From positions 1-64,000 of the forward strand of contig NZ_JAUSCF010000022.1 in the NCBI RefSeq assembly GCF_030651625.1: a stretch of 64,000 nucleotides of DNA. Reading direction: 5' to 3'. Made by a program: the position numbers and the translations under genes. This DNA is from Hydrogenophaga sp. GTDB lineage: Bacteria; Pseudomonadota; Gammaproteobacteria; Burkholderiales; Burkholderiaceae_C. Every line of letters begins with the position of its first letter. Within the stretch, counting starts at the first letter, position 1. The notes under the pieces are model-generated. The model was not told where the DNA came from. It did not search any database and was given only the letters and a program-made list of their open reading frames with translations. Shown in pieces: positions 28,892-37,300 of the stretch.

Positions 28892-28932
28892 GCGCGCCCT
28901 GAGGGTTTGTGGGTTGAGAAAAGCGTTCGGCC

Positions 28933-28963
28933 AAAAAAAATGGGCCGGTAGTAACCCGCCCAT
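28933..28963 (-). terminator. Leader terminator/attenuator upstream of rimP-nusA-infB
   Basis: On the minus strand ATGGGCGGGT, loop TACT, ACCGGCCCAT (10-bp stem with one mismatch) is followed by seven to eight T residues. It lies between the predicted operon promoter and rimP, 52 bases before the rimP ATG, so it behaves as a leader terminator. Because NusA is encoded in the operon, control of read-through is plausible. Confidence 0.75.
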
Positions 28964-28980
28964 TTGGTCGTGAAGGCAGG

Positions 28981-29010
28981 ATTGTAACGCTTTCAACGTG
29001 TTGTTTGCAA
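28981..29010 (-). promoter_or_regulatory. Predicted sigma70 promoter of the rimP operon
   Basis: On the minus strand, TTGCAA (29005-29010) and TACAAT (28981-28986) are separated by 18 bases, close to consensus. Transcription would begin about 95 bases upstream of the rimP ATG, and just upstream of the leader terminator. Confidence 0.65.
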
Positions 29011-29032
29011 GATCGCGCCAATCATTTGCCCA

Positions 29033-29190
29033 GGAGCCTTCTCAGCAGAAGGCATCGAAGCGAAACGCGCTAAAACCGAGGATCGTGTGGTGAGATCGAC
29101 AAACCCAGGGGGCCTGGGCGAAAGCGGTGGCACCGCAGGGACCGGTTTGTCGCGCGTTGCAGCCGATGCGCCTTCTGCCGGGCAGGCTCC
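29033..29190. repeat. Dispersed inverted-end repeat, divergent copy 3
   Basis: The 158-base segment is bounded by GGAGCCTTCTCAGCAGAAGGC at 29033-29053 and GCCTTCTGCCGGGCAGGCTCC at 29170-29190, imperfect inverted repeats (18 of 21) that match the ends of copies 1 and 2. Next to the left end, the motif ATCGAAGCGAAACGCG is the reverse complement of the copy 1/2 right-end interior. The centre differs and contains its own GACAAACC/GGTTTGTC inverted pair. It lies between the rimP promoter and the DUF2788 gene. Confidence 0.7.
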
Positions 29191-29198
29191 CATCGCAT

Positions 29199-29420
29199 TC
29201 AGATTCCGAGCATCCACTGGATGAGGTTCTTGGCCATGAATCCCATCATCCCGAAAGAAAGAACAAGGAAAAGGATAAATGTTCCGAACTTGCCCGCCTT
29301 TGATTCCAGAGCCAGATTCAGGACAATGAAGAGCATGTAGAGAATGAAGGCGCCGACCCCGAACGTCAGCCCGAACTGGGCGATTTGCGCTTCTGTATAG
29401 CCAAACAGGGTGTTGTTCAC
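29199..29420 (-). CDS. Small membrane protein, DUF2788 family
   Basis: The 73-residue protein has two transmembrane segments (about residues 15-35 and 47-70) and the family pattern LFGYTEAQIAQFGLTFGVGA followed by YMLFIVLNLALESKAGKFG. No function is assigned to the family. Its ATG overlaps the upstream DUF2189 stop by four bases (29417-29420), indicating coupling. The length is typical. Confidence 0.9.
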   Translation of the reverse strand: MNNTLFGYTEAQIAQFGLTFGVGAFILYMLFIVLNLALESKAGKFGTFILFLVLSFGMMGFMAKNLIQWMLGI

Positions 29421-30235
29421 GGGTTGGACCCATCCACAGGGCCGGGCGCGCCGTTGGAGGATCCGTGCACGTCTCGACCGACCAGGTCACAGTAGGCATG
29501 CCAACTGGCGTGCCCGACAAGGGGAACCAGCACGACCAGCCCCAGCAATGCGGACAACATGCCGGCGACCATCAATACCCCGATCACCACGGCCCACAAC
29601 ACCAGGGGCCCCGGATAGCTGGCCACTGTGCGCCAGCTTTGCGCCACGGCCATGCTCACCGGCACCGAGGTATCCACCAGCATGGGCAGCGCGATGACAC
29701 TGGACGCATACACAGGCGCTGCAAGCAATGCACCCAGCAATACCCAGACCTCAAACAGACCCAGTTCACGCACCAGAACCACATGACGCAGGAAATCCAC
29801 CGGCTTTTCGATCGGGACAGGCGACCACAAGGTGATCAGCCCGGCCGAGGTCAGCACCCAGCCGGTGCCCGCCAAGCCCAGCAACAAACCAAATCGCACC
29901 AGACGGCCATCGCCGGATCGCCAGAGCGCAATCACGTTTCCGAGCCCGGCTCGCCGCCCTTCCTGGCCGGCTTTGCTGATGCTGTAGAGACCCGTTGCCA
30001 GAATGGGCGCCACGATCAGGAAGCCAGAAAATGCGCCAGCCAGCAACCAGAACCGGTCGCTCGCAGCCCACAGCAGCATCCAGCCAAACACGGCCAGCAG
30101 CAAGCCATGTGCCAGACCGGGCACGGGGTTGCGGCGAAGATCACGCCATCCCAGAATGATCCACCGCAACGGTGATTTCAGGTCGACAGAGTGTGAAGGT
30201 GCCGGGTGGGAAGCTTGGGATATGGCGTCGTTCAT
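29417..30235 (-). CDS. DUF2189 integral membrane protein
   Basis: The 272-residue protein begins with a short cytoplasmic tail and has the DUF2189 opening LRWIILGWRDLRRNPVPGLA. Six hydrophobic segments follow (near residues 42-60, 62-85, 118-140, 155-185, 205-245 and the final turn), with VYASSVIALPMLVDTSVPVS between the last two. The family has no known reaction. It is coupled to the downstream DUF2788 gene by an ATGA overlap. A candidate FNR/ANR box lies about 95 bases upstream, which would suggest oxygen-responsive expression; that link is inference. Confidence 0.88.
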   Translation of the reverse strand: MNDAISQASHPAPSHSVDLKSPLRWIILGWRDLRRNPVPGLAHGLLLAVFGWMLLWAASDRFWLLAGAFSGFLIVAPILATGLYSISKAGQEGRRAGLGNVIALWRSGDGRLVRFGLLLGLAGTGWVLTSAGLITLWSPVPIEKPVDFLRHVVLVRELGLFEVWVLLGALLAAPVYASSVIALPMLVDTSVPVSMAVAQSWRTVASYPGPLVLWAVVIGVLMVAGMLSALLGLVVLVPLVGHASWHAYCDLVGRDVHGSSNGAPGPVDGSNP

Positions 30236-30323
30236 GCAGGCATTCTGAGCGCAACAGGTGCTTTTCTGCCCAACGAATGCGCCGCAGTTGAAAGATATTC
30301 TGCCTGGGTGCGCTCATCAGCCA

Positions 30324-30337
30324 TTGATCGATGTCAA
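30324..30337 (-). promoter_or_regulatory. Candidate FNR/ANR box upstream of DUF2189 gene
   Basis: TTGATCGATGTCAA matches the FNR/ANR consensus TTGAT-N4-ATCAA in nine of ten fixed bases. On the minus strand a possible -10 element, TATCTT, lies at 30292-30297, which puts the box centre roughly 41-46 bases upstream of the expected start of transcription, the usual position for activation. Confidence 0.45.
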
Positions 30338-30365
30338 TGCTGCGAAGCGCTGCAGAGCGAAAGCG

Positions 30366-32030
30366 TCAGGCTGCGGCTTGAACCAGCGCCTTTGTATAGG
30401 GGTGTTCCGGTGACTGAAGCACTTGCTGGATTGGGCCGTACTCAACGACCGCACCGTCCTTCATGACCAACACGTCATGTGCCATGGCCTGAATCACGTC
30501 CACATCGTGGGTAATCAACAGGTAACTCAAGCCTCTCTCCTGTTGCAAGCGTTGCAACAAGGCCAGCACCTGTTTCTGAACAGTCACATCCAGAGCACTC
30601 GTTGGCTCGTCCAGCACCAGCAATTCCGGGTCGATGATGAGCGCCCTGGCAATGGCGAGCCGCTGCCTCTGCCCACCTGAAAACTCGTGGGGGTAGCGCT
30701 GCAACCAGTCGCCGCCTCGCTGCGGGTCGTCCACCAGCCCCACATCGGCCAGAGCGGTCACCACCCGTTCTCGGCGATCCGCCACGGACAGCCCTGGCTG
30801 GTGCACCAGAAGGCCTTCACCCACGATCTGCTCGATGGTCATGCGCGGAGAAAGCGAAGAAAACGGATCCTGAAACACCACCTGAACTCGTTGTCGCAGC
30901 GCGCGGCTTCGGCCCATCTTGCGAGCGTCCACCCAGTCTGTCCCTCGCAAATCCAGCTCACCCTGATAGGGCAGCAAGCCGAGCACCGCCAGGGCGAGGG
31001 TGGATTTACCCGAGCCGGACTCCCCGATGACGCCCAGTGTCTGACCGGTCCCGATCCGCAAGTCTGCTGCCTGCACGGCGACAAACTCGCCCTTTTTGAA
31101 CCAGCCACGCAAGCCGGGCAAAGGCACGGGGTAGCTCACCCGCAGGGCCTTGGCCTCCAGCACCGCCTCCGACGGTACGTCATCGCCAGCCACCTCAACC
31201 ACGTTGCGCTCGGGCTTGCTGGCCAGCAGCATCTGGGTGTATGGATGCGTGGGCGTCGAGAACACTGCTTCCACACCGCCCTGCTCCACCAGGTACCCGC
31301 GCTCCATCACCGCCACGCGGTCGGCAAACCGGCGTACCAGATTGAGGTCGTGTGTGATGAGCAAGACGGCCATGCCGTGTTGCCGCTGCAGGTCGGTAAG
31401 CAGATCCAGAATCTGGCCGCGCAGGCTGACATCGAGCGCAGTCGTCGGCTCATCGGCCAGCAACAGCTTGGGCTGGCTGGCCAGTGCCATGGCGATCATG
31501 GCGCGCTGGCGCTGGCCTCCGCTGAGTTGGTGGGGAAAGGCATCGGCCCGGCGCGCAGGTTCAGGTATGCCCGTGGAGGCCAGCAACTCCACCGTGGCCG
31601 CCAGCGCCTGGCGAGGCGTCATGCCCTTTTTGAGTTGCAGCACTTCGGCGATCTGATCGCCCACCGTGTAGAGCGGATTGAGCGCGCTCATCGGCTCCTG
31701 AAAAATGACCGCCACCTCGTCGCCGCGAACACCACGCAACTGATGTTCGCTCATCTGCAACAGATCGCGGCCCTGCAACATCGCGGAGCCGGACACCTCG
31801 GCGTTCTGAACCAGGCGCAACAAGGACAGCGCAGACACTGTCTTGCCAGATCCCGACTCACCCACCAGCGCGAGTTTTTCGCCCGCCTGAATGACGAAAT
31901 CCATGCTGTGCACAACCGGCTGGCCACCGAAGGAAACCCGCAGGTTTTTGACTTCCAGCAGCGGAGAAGCGCGCCCTGCCGCCGGGCCGTCCCAAGGCTG
32001 GGCCGCAGAGGGAAGCGTCATGGCGCTCAT
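30366..32030 (-). CDS. yejF: Peptide ABC transporter, duplicated ATP-binding protein (YejF type)
   Basis: The 554-residue protein carries two ATPase domains. The first has Walker A LVGESGSGKTVSAL, signature LSGGQRQRAMIAMAL and Walker B LLLADEPTTALD; the second has GVIGESGSGKSTLALAVL, FSGGQRQRLAIARAL and LLVLDEPTSALD. It energises oligopeptide uptake. The ATG at 32030 overlaps the yejE stop by four bases, closing the yejA-B-E-F operon. In E. coli the Yej system imports microcin C-type peptides and contributes to peptide uptake. Confidence 0.95.
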   Translation of the reverse strand: MSAMTLPSAAQPWDGPAAGRASPLLEVKNLRVSFGGQPVVHSMDFVIQAGEKLALVGESGSGKTVSALSLLRLVQNAEVSGSAMLQGRDLLQMSEHQLRGVRGDEVAVIFQEPMSALNPLYTVGDQIAEVLQLKKGMTPRQALAATVELLASTGIPEPARRADAFPHQLSGGQRQRAMIAMALASQPKLLLADEPTTALDVSLRGQILDLLTDLQRQHGMAVLLITHDLNLVRRFADRVAVMERGYLVEQGGVEAVFSTPTHPYTQMLLASKPERNVVEVAGDDVPSEAVLEAKALRVSYPVPLPGLRGWFKKGEFVAVQAADLRIGTGQTLGVIGESGSGKSTLALAVLGLLPYQGELDLRGTDWVDARKMGRSRALRQRVQVVFQDPFSSLSPRMTIEQIVGEGLLVHQPGLSVADRRERVVTALADVGLVDDPQRGGDWLQRYPHEFSGGQRQRLAIARALIIDPELLVLDEPTSALDVTVQKQVLALLQRLQQERGLSYLLITHDVDVIQAMAHDVLVMKDGAVVEYGPIQQVLQSPEHPYTKALVQAAA

Positions 32031-33061
32031 TTGTCCGCCTTTCTGGGATCCAGTGCATCTCGCAGTGCATCGCCCATGAAGGTCAGCAACAGCAGGGTGA
32101 TCACGAGCACGGCGAAGGTGGACATGGAAATCCACCACGCGTCAATGTTGTTCTTGCCCTGACTCAACAGCTCTCCCAGTGAAGGTGTGCCAGGCGGCAC
32201 GCCCAACCCAAGAAAGTCCAGTGATGTGAGGGCCAGAATGGCCGCGCTCATGCGGAACGGCAGAAAAGTCACCACCGGCGTAAGACTGTTGGGCAGCACA
32301 TGGCGCCAGATGATTTGCCAATTGGAAAGCCCCATCGCCCGGGCCGACCGCACGTAATCCAGCTGGCGGTTGCGCAGGAATTCTGCGCGCACATAGTCCG
32401 ACAGCCCCATCCACCCGAACAGACTCAAAAGGATCAGCAGCAGGCTGATGCTGGGCGCAAACACCGCTGAGAAGATGATGAGCAGGTACAACTCGGGCAT
32501 GGAGCCCCAGATCTCGATGAAGCGCTGGAAGGCCAGATCGATCTTGCCGCCGAAGAAGCCCTGCACCGCACCGGTGACGATGCCAAGCACAATGCCGATG
32601 GCGGTGAGCGCCAGCGCAAACAGCACGCTCACGCGAAAGCCATAGATCAACTGAGCCAGCAGGTCCCGCCCCCGGTCGTCGGTGCCCAGCCAGTTGGCCA
32701 TGGTGGGGCCCGCCGGGTTGGGCGATTCGGCGAAGTAGTTGATGGTGTTGGCGCCATAGGGGTTGGGCGCGAACAGCGCCCAGTTGTCGCCCTTGGAGAG
32801 CTGCTCCTGAATGAACGGATCAAGGTAGTCGGTGGCGGTGTCGAAATCGCCGCCGAAAACGGTTTCAGCGTGGTCCTGAAAGATGGGGAAGTAGGTCTGC
32901 CCTTCGTAGCGCACCACAAGGGGTCGGTCGTTCGACAGCACTTCTGCGAACAGGCTTGCCACCACCAGCACACAGAAAATCACCAGGCTCCAGTAGCCCA
33001 GGCGGTTGCGCTTGAAACGTTGCCAGGCCCGCTGGCTTGGGCTGATCGATGCGCTGGCCAT
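32027..33061 (-). CDS. yejE: Peptide ABC transporter permease (YejE type)
   Basis: The 344-residue permease has an N-terminal transmembrane segment (YWSLVIFCVLVVASLFAEVL), a large periplasmic loop with the YejE pattern YEGQTYFPIFQDHAETVFGG and NPYGANTINY, and five more segments. The cytoplasmic coupling loop reads YVRSARAMGLSNWQIIWRHV followed by LPNSLTPVV, the EAA-type motif of binding-protein-dependent permeases. Its ATG overlaps the yejB stop by one base, and its stop overlaps yejF. It forms the pore with YejB. Confidence 0.95.
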   Translation of the reverse strand: MASASISPSQRAWQRFKRNRLGYWSLVIFCVLVVASLFAEVLSNDRPLVVRYEGQTYFPIFQDHAETVFGGDFDTATDYLDPFIQEQLSKGDNWALFAPNPYGANTINYFAESPNPAGPTMANWLGTDDRGRDLLAQLIYGFRVSVLFALALTAIGIVLGIVTGAVQGFFGGKIDLAFQRFIEIWGSMPELYLLIIFSAVFAPSISLLLILLSLFGWMGLSDYVRAEFLRNRQLDYVRSARAMGLSNWQIIWRHVLPNSLTPVVTFLPFRMSAAILALTSLDFLGLGVPPGTPSLGELLSQGKNNIDAWWISMSTFAVLVITLLLLTFMGDALRDALDPRKADK

Positions 33062-34086
33062 CAGTCGAACTTGACGCGGGGATCGACCCACACGTAACAA
33101 AGGTCAGAAATCAGCTTGGTCACCAGACCGATCAGCGTGAAGAGGAACAGCGTGCCCATCACCACCGGGTAGTCCCGCCGGATCACGCTTTCATAACTCA
33201 GCAGACCCAGGCCATCCAGCGAAAACAATGTCTCGATCAAAAGCGCGCCAGTGAAGAAAGCGCCAATGAAGGCAGCCGGAAAACCCGTGACGATAGGTAT
33301 GAGCGCGTTGCGGAACACATGCTTCCACAGCACCTGCCGCTCCCCCAGGCCCTTGGCGCGGGCGGTCATCACGTATTGCTTGCGTATTTCTTCAAGGAAG
33401 GCGTTCTTCGTGAGCATGGCCGTGACGGCAAAGCTGCCAAGGACCATGGCGGTCACGGGCAGGGTGATGTGCCACAGGTAGTCCACGATGCGCGCGCCCC
33501 AACTGAGTTCTTCCCAGTTGGATGAGGTGAGCCCGCGCAGCGGAAACCACTGCAACTGGCCACCAAAAACCACCAGCAAAGCCAGGCCCAGCACGAAACC
33601 CGGAATGGCATAACCCACCAGCACCATCAGGGTGGTGACCAGGTCAAACCGGGAACCGGCCCTGACCGCCTTGGCAATACCCAGTGGCACCGCAACACCG
33701 TAGCTGATGAGAAATGTCCAGAGCCCCAGGCTGATGGACACCGGCATCTTCTCAACAATGAGCTCGGACACGGCCTTGTTCTGGAAAAAGCTGGTGCCCA
33801 GATCAAAGCGCGCAAAGCGACCCAGCATCTCGAAGAATCGCTCATGTGCCGGTTTGTCAAAGCCGTATAGTGCCTTGATCTGCTCAATGCGCTCCGAATC
33901 CACGCCCTGTGCCCCGCGGTACACCGAGCCCCCTTCGGCTGCCCCTCCCTCGGCACTTCGGGCCTCAGCCAGATACTGTTCCACGGGACCGCCGGGCACG
34001 AACTGAACAACAGCGAAGGTGATGATCAGCACCCCAAGCAAGGTGGGGATCATGAGCAGCAACCGCTTGAGAATGTAGACCCACAT
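33061..34086 (-). CDS. yejB: Peptide ABC transporter permease (YejB type)
   Basis: The 341-residue permease starts MWVYILKRLLLMIPTLLGVL and continues with the conserved ITFAVVQFVPGGPVEQYLAE. Six transmembrane segments are visible, with the coupling loop YVMTARAKGLGERQVLWKHV followed by FRNALIPIVTGFPAAFIG. It pairs with YejE. The start at 34086 fits the family; the open frame further upstream crosses the hairpin-rich spacer between yejA and yejB. The spacer of about 225 bases is unusual within this otherwise overlapping operon. Confidence 0.95.
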   Translation of the reverse strand: MWVYILKRLLLMIPTLLGVLIITFAVVQFVPGGPVEQYLAEARSAEGGAAEGGSVYRGAQGVDSERIEQIKALYGFDKPAHERFFEMLGRFARFDLGTSFFQNKAVSELIVEKMPVSISLGLWTFLISYGVAVPLGIAKAVRAGSRFDLVTTLMVLVGYAIPGFVLGLALLVVFGGQLQWFPLRGLTSSNWEELSWGARIVDYLWHITLPVTAMVLGSFAVTAMLTKNAFLEEIRKQYVMTARAKGLGERQVLWKHVFRNALIPIVTGFPAAFIGAFFTGALLIETLFSLDGLGLLSYESVIRRDYPVVMGTLFLFTLIGLVTKLISDLCYVWVDPRVKFD

Positions 34087-34149
34087 GGTCAGCTTGCCCC
34101 TTGATTCAGAAAAGAACGATAGTGCCTGCGCGCGGGCTCGAGTCCTGAA

Positions 34150-34312
34150 ACTCCATGGAACCGGCTTTGCCGGGCCGCTGGTGTTGTCCCCTTGAGGGGG
34201 CTGAGGACCGCGGCTCCGGGCCTGCCTGCGCAGGCCTGGACGGGACGAAGAACCATCGGCTCTGACGATGGTGCGGCCTGCAGGGCACGCGCGAAGCCCG
34301 GCGCGGGGGTTC
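34150..34312. repeat. Hairpin-rich intergenic element between yejA and yejB
   Basis: Three palindromes occur in a row: CCCCTTGAGGGG at 34188-34199, GCCTGCGCAGGC at 34224-34235 and CCATCG/CGATGG at 34253-34271. The base composition differs from neighbouring genes and no open frame is convincing. Such clusters between a binding-protein gene and its permease genes often stabilise the upstream mRNA, which is inference here. Confidence 0.6.
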
Positions 34313-36163
34313 TCATTGCCTTGCCCACCACGTATCAATGGCCCACACCTCACCCGGCGCGTAGGGTGGCATCTCGGCCGGTCTTTCCAGGCGCCAGGCG
34401 TTGTAGGCCATGCGGTGCGTGGTGGCTGACCACTGCGGTATCAGCACATGGCTGTGGCTGATGGCCCGATCCAGCGCGCGGCAGGCACTCAGAAATTCTG
34501 GCCGCGTCTCGGCTGTGATCATGCGGGTGATCAGAGCGTCCACAGCCGGATTGGCGATGCCGGTGAAGTTGCCCGAGTCGGGCGTCTTGGCGGCCTCTGA
34601 GCCAAACATGTCGGCGTATTCAGAACCGGGATTGTGGGTACCCCCAAAGGCGAGTGTCAGCACGTCGAAATCGAAAGTCCGCAGACGCTGCTGGTACAGC
34701 GCGAAATCCACCGGCCGAAACCGCAACGTGATTCCGAGCTTTTCCAGGTTGCGTATCCAGGGCGCGACCACACGGGCACCCACCTCGTTGCTGTCCAGGT
34801 ACTCGAGCACAAGGGGTTGCCCCGCTGCGTTCCTGAGCTCACCGCTCTGCACGCTCCATCCGGCCTCACGCAACAGCGCCTGGGCGCGGCGCAGATTCTG
34901 GCGCAACGAGTCGTCGCCGTCGGTGCGCGGTGGCAGGTAAGCCGGGCCAAACACGGCCGCAGGCAATTGCGAACGCAACGGCTCCAGCAATGCCATTTCT
35001 TCGGCACCAGGCAATCCGGTGGCCGAACAATCCGTGTTCCCGAACAGGCCCTGCACTCGCTGGTACGCGTTGTAGAACATCTGCCGGTTCATCCACTCGT
35101 AGTCGAAAGCCAGACCCAGGGCCTCTCGCACACGGATGTCGTCCAGCGGCTTGCGGCGGGTGTTGAGCACATAGCTCTGAAAGCCGGTGGGCATGCTGTG
35201 GGTGAATTCGCCTTTCACCAGTTCGCCGGTATCGAACTTGCGGCCCGTGACACGGCGCGCCCAGTCACCGGCTGAGAAGAAACGCATCAGATCGAACTCA
35301 CCGGCCTTGAGAGCTTCCAGTCGCGCCGTGTTGTCCTTGTAGATCTTGACGGTGATGCGGTCAAAATTGGCGGTCCCCCGACGCACAGGCAAATCACGCG
35401 CCCAGTAAGCGGGGTCGCGCACGTAGGTGATGTCTCTGCCAAAGTTGACCGGGCCTATCTTGTAGGGACCACTACCGATGGGAATGTCGGTGACCACCTT
35501 GTCAAAGGTCTTGCGCTGCCCAGTCTGTGGATCCACTTCGTCGCCCCAGGCGCGGCTGAACACGGGCAGGCCGCCCACGGTCAGTGGCAGCTCCCGGTTC
35601 GGCACCCTGAACCTGTAGCGCACCGTGCGCTCGTCAATCACGTCCAGCCCTTCGACGTCGGCCAGAATGGTCTTGTAAGCGGGCGAGGTGAACGGGCCCA
35701 TCAGCACGTCGAAGCTGTGTTTCACATCGGCAGCCAGCACCGGGTCGCCATTGTGGAAGCGCGCGTTGTCTCGCAGCCGGAACACGACCGAAAGCCCGTC
35801 GGGTGCCGCCCGCACGTCTTCAGCCAGCAAACCGTAACCCGCACCAGACTCATCCAGGGAGCCTGCCAGCAAGGAGTCGAACATCAGGTTCGAGAGGTAC
35901 GCAGGCCCGTTGCCGCGCAAGGTGAACGGGTTGTATTTGTCGAAGGTACTGGTTCGCAGGTTGCTCACCAGCCTCAACTCGCCGCCCTTGGGTGCCTGGG
36001 GATTCACGTAGTCAAAATGAGTGAATCCATCGGGGTATTTGAGGTCTCCCCAGAGCGCGTAACCATGTGCGGCCCAGGCAGGCGATCCCTGCAAGAGCAT
36101 GAAGGGCACCATGAAAAACATGGCAGCGCCCAGGGAGAGGTAGCGGCGAACAGAAATGCACAT
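34313..36163 (-). CDS. yejA: Extracellular solute-binding protein family 5 (YejA type)
   Basis: The 616-residue periplasmic peptide-binding protein has a signal peptide (MCISVRRYLSLGAAMFFMVP to about AWAAHG) and the family-5 pattern: GGELRLVSNLRTSTFDKYNP, YGLLAEDVRAAPDGLSVVFR and RFHNGDPVLAADVKHSFDVL. The C-terminal lobe ends with IPQWSATTHRMAYNAW. The ATG at 36163 is preferred; a TTG at 36202 in the same frame overlaps the fabI start. It diverges from fabI with only 38 bases between start codons, so the two promoters must overlap the neighbouring genes. Confidence 0.95.
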   Translation of the reverse strand: MCISVRRYLSLGAAMFFMVPFMLLQGSPAWAAHGYALWGDLKYPDGFTHFDYVNPQAPKGGELRLVSNLRTSTFDKYNPFTLRGNGPAYLSNLMFDSLLAGSLDESGAGYGLLAEDVRAAPDGLSVVFRLRDNARFHNGDPVLAADVKHSFDVLMGPFTSPAYKTILADVEGLDVIDERTVRYRFRVPNRELPLTVGGLPVFSRAWGDEVDPQTGQRKTFDKVVTDIPIGSGPYKIGPVNFGRDITYVRDPAYWARDLPVRRGTANFDRITVKIYKDNTARLEALKAGEFDLMRFFSAGDWARRVTGRKFDTGELVKGEFTHSMPTGFQSYVLNTRRKPLDDIRVREALGLAFDYEWMNRQMFYNAYQRVQGLFGNTDCSATGLPGAEEMALLEPLRSQLPAAVFGPAYLPPRTDGDDSLRQNLRRAQALLREAGWSVQSGELRNAAGQPLVLEYLDSNEVGARVVAPWIRNLEKLGITLRFRPVDFALYQQRLRTFDFDVLTLAFGGTHNPGSEYADMFGSEAAKTPDSGNFTGIANPAVDALITRMITAETRPEFLSACRALDRAISHSHVLIPQWSATTHRMAYNAWRLERPAEMPPYAPGEVWAIDTWWARQ

Positions 36164-36201
36164 GCGACAATTCTGCTGGAATTTTCTTTGGAGATTGAAC
36201 A

Positions 36202-36999
36202 ATGGGTTTTCTAGCCGGCAAGAAATTGCTGATCACGGGCGTTCTGTCCAACCGGTCCATCGCCTACGGCATTGCCAAGGCCTGCCATGCACAGGGTGCA
36301 GAACTTGCATTCAGCTACGTGGGTGAGCGGTTCAAGGATCGCATCACCGAATTTGCTGCCGACTTCAATTCGACATTGATTTATGACTGCGATGTGGGCG
36401 ACGATGCGCAAATTGCCAAACTCTTCGAAGACCTGGGCACCGTTTGGCCCAAGTTTGACGGATTCGTTCACAGCATCGGGTTCGCACCGCGCGAAGCCAT
36501 CGCTGGCGACTTCCTGGAAGGCCTGACACGCGAGAACTTCCGGATTGCGCACGACATCAGTGCCTACAGCTTCCCGGCCATGGCCAAAGCCGCGTTGCCC
36601 ATGCTCAACGACAAGGCCTCGCTCCTGACGCTTTCTTACCTGGGCGCACTTCGCACAATTCCCAACTACAACACCATGGGCCTGGCCAAGGCCAGCCTGG
36701 AATCTTCGGTGCGCTACCTTGCCGAGGCGCTGGGCCCGCGCGGCATGCGCGTCAACGGCATCAGCGCAGGCCCGATCAAAACACTGGCTGCGAGCGGTAT
36801 CAAGGATTTTGGCAAGCTTCTGCGCATCGTCGCCAATGCATCACCACTGCGCCGCAACGTGACCATTGAGGACGTGGGCAACGTGGCAGCCTTTCTCCTG
36901 TCGGACCTCGCGTCCGGCATGACCGCCGAGATCACCTATGTGGACGGCGGTTTCAGCCAGACCGGTGGCATGAGCATGGACAGCGAACAGGCCGCGTAG
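36202..36999 (+). CDS. fabI: Enoyl-[acyl-carrier-protein] reductase (NADH) FabI
   Basis: The 265-residue enzyme performs the last reduction of the fatty acid elongation cycle. It starts [20 protein letters not shown] with the FabI dinucleotide site and has the active-site pattern Y-x6-K in [12 protein letters not shown], preceded by [14 protein letters not shown]. The late loop has [16 protein letters not shown] and the substrate-lid sequence. A GGAG lies eight bases before the ATG. It is monocistronic, ended by a strong terminator, and diverges from yejA. Confidence 0.98.
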   Translation: MGFLAGKKLLITGVLSNRSIAYGIAKACHAQGAELAFSYVGERFKDRITEFAADFNSTLIYDCDVGDDAQIAKLFEDLGTVWPKFDGFVHSIGFAPREAIAGDFLEGLTRENFRIAHDISAYSFPAMAKAALPMLNDKASLLTLSYLGALRTIPNYNTMGLAKASLESSVRYLAEALGPRGMRVNGISAGPIKTLAASGIKDFGKLLRIVANASPLRRNVTIEDVGNVAAFLLSDLASGMTAEITYVDGGFSQTGGMSMDSEQAA

Positions 37000-37022
37000 C
37001 CGCAGTCCGCTGGAACCGCAAT

Positions 37023-37051
37023 GGCGCCTGAGCGAACTCAGGCGCCTTTTT
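37023..37051 (+). terminator. Intrinsic terminator of fabI
   Basis: GGCGCCTGAG, loop CGAA, CTCAGGCGCC is a perfect 10-bp stem followed by TTTTT. The second arm contains the stop codon and last codons of the convergent YdcH-like gene, so the hairpin and the coding end share DNA. Confidence 0.92.
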
Positions 37052-37262
37052 CTTGCGCTTTCTTCAGGATCACGTAGAGCTGGTCCTTCAGCAGCAGCTT
37101 TTCCTTCTTGAGTGTCTCGATCTCGGTTTGGCTGTTCGGCTGGATCTGCGCCTCCATGTTCTTGATGCGCTGATCCAGATCGTTGTGCTTGTCGAAGAGG
37201 CGGGTGAAGTGGATGTCGTGCCCCTTGAGGCGAGAGATGAGATCGCGGTATTCAGGAAACAT
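37038..37262 (-). CDS. YdcH/DUF465 family small coiled-coil protein
   Basis: The 74-residue protein is predicted mostly helical: MFPEYRDLISRLKGHDIHF followed by the heptad-rich FDKHNDLDQRIKNMEAQI and a Lys-rich second helix. This is the DUF465 (YdcH) pattern; the molecular role is unknown. The ATG at 37262 fits the family. The C terminus (QEKGA) is encoded within the fabI terminator hairpin. It follows the decarboxylase-gene side convergently with fabI. Confidence 0.88.
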   Translation of the reverse strand: MFPEYRDLISRLKGHDIHFTRLFDKHNDLDQRIKNMEAQIQPNSQTEIETLKKEKLLLKDQLYVILKKAQEKGA

Positions 37263-37300
37263 CGGAGTCCTTTCGAAACAGCATTGATGAGCGATGAAGG

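Noticed and set aside
30687..32162. 491-codon plus-strand frame antisense to yejF
   Set aside because: The minus-strand ABC ATPase has complete Walker and signature motifs; the plus frame has none.
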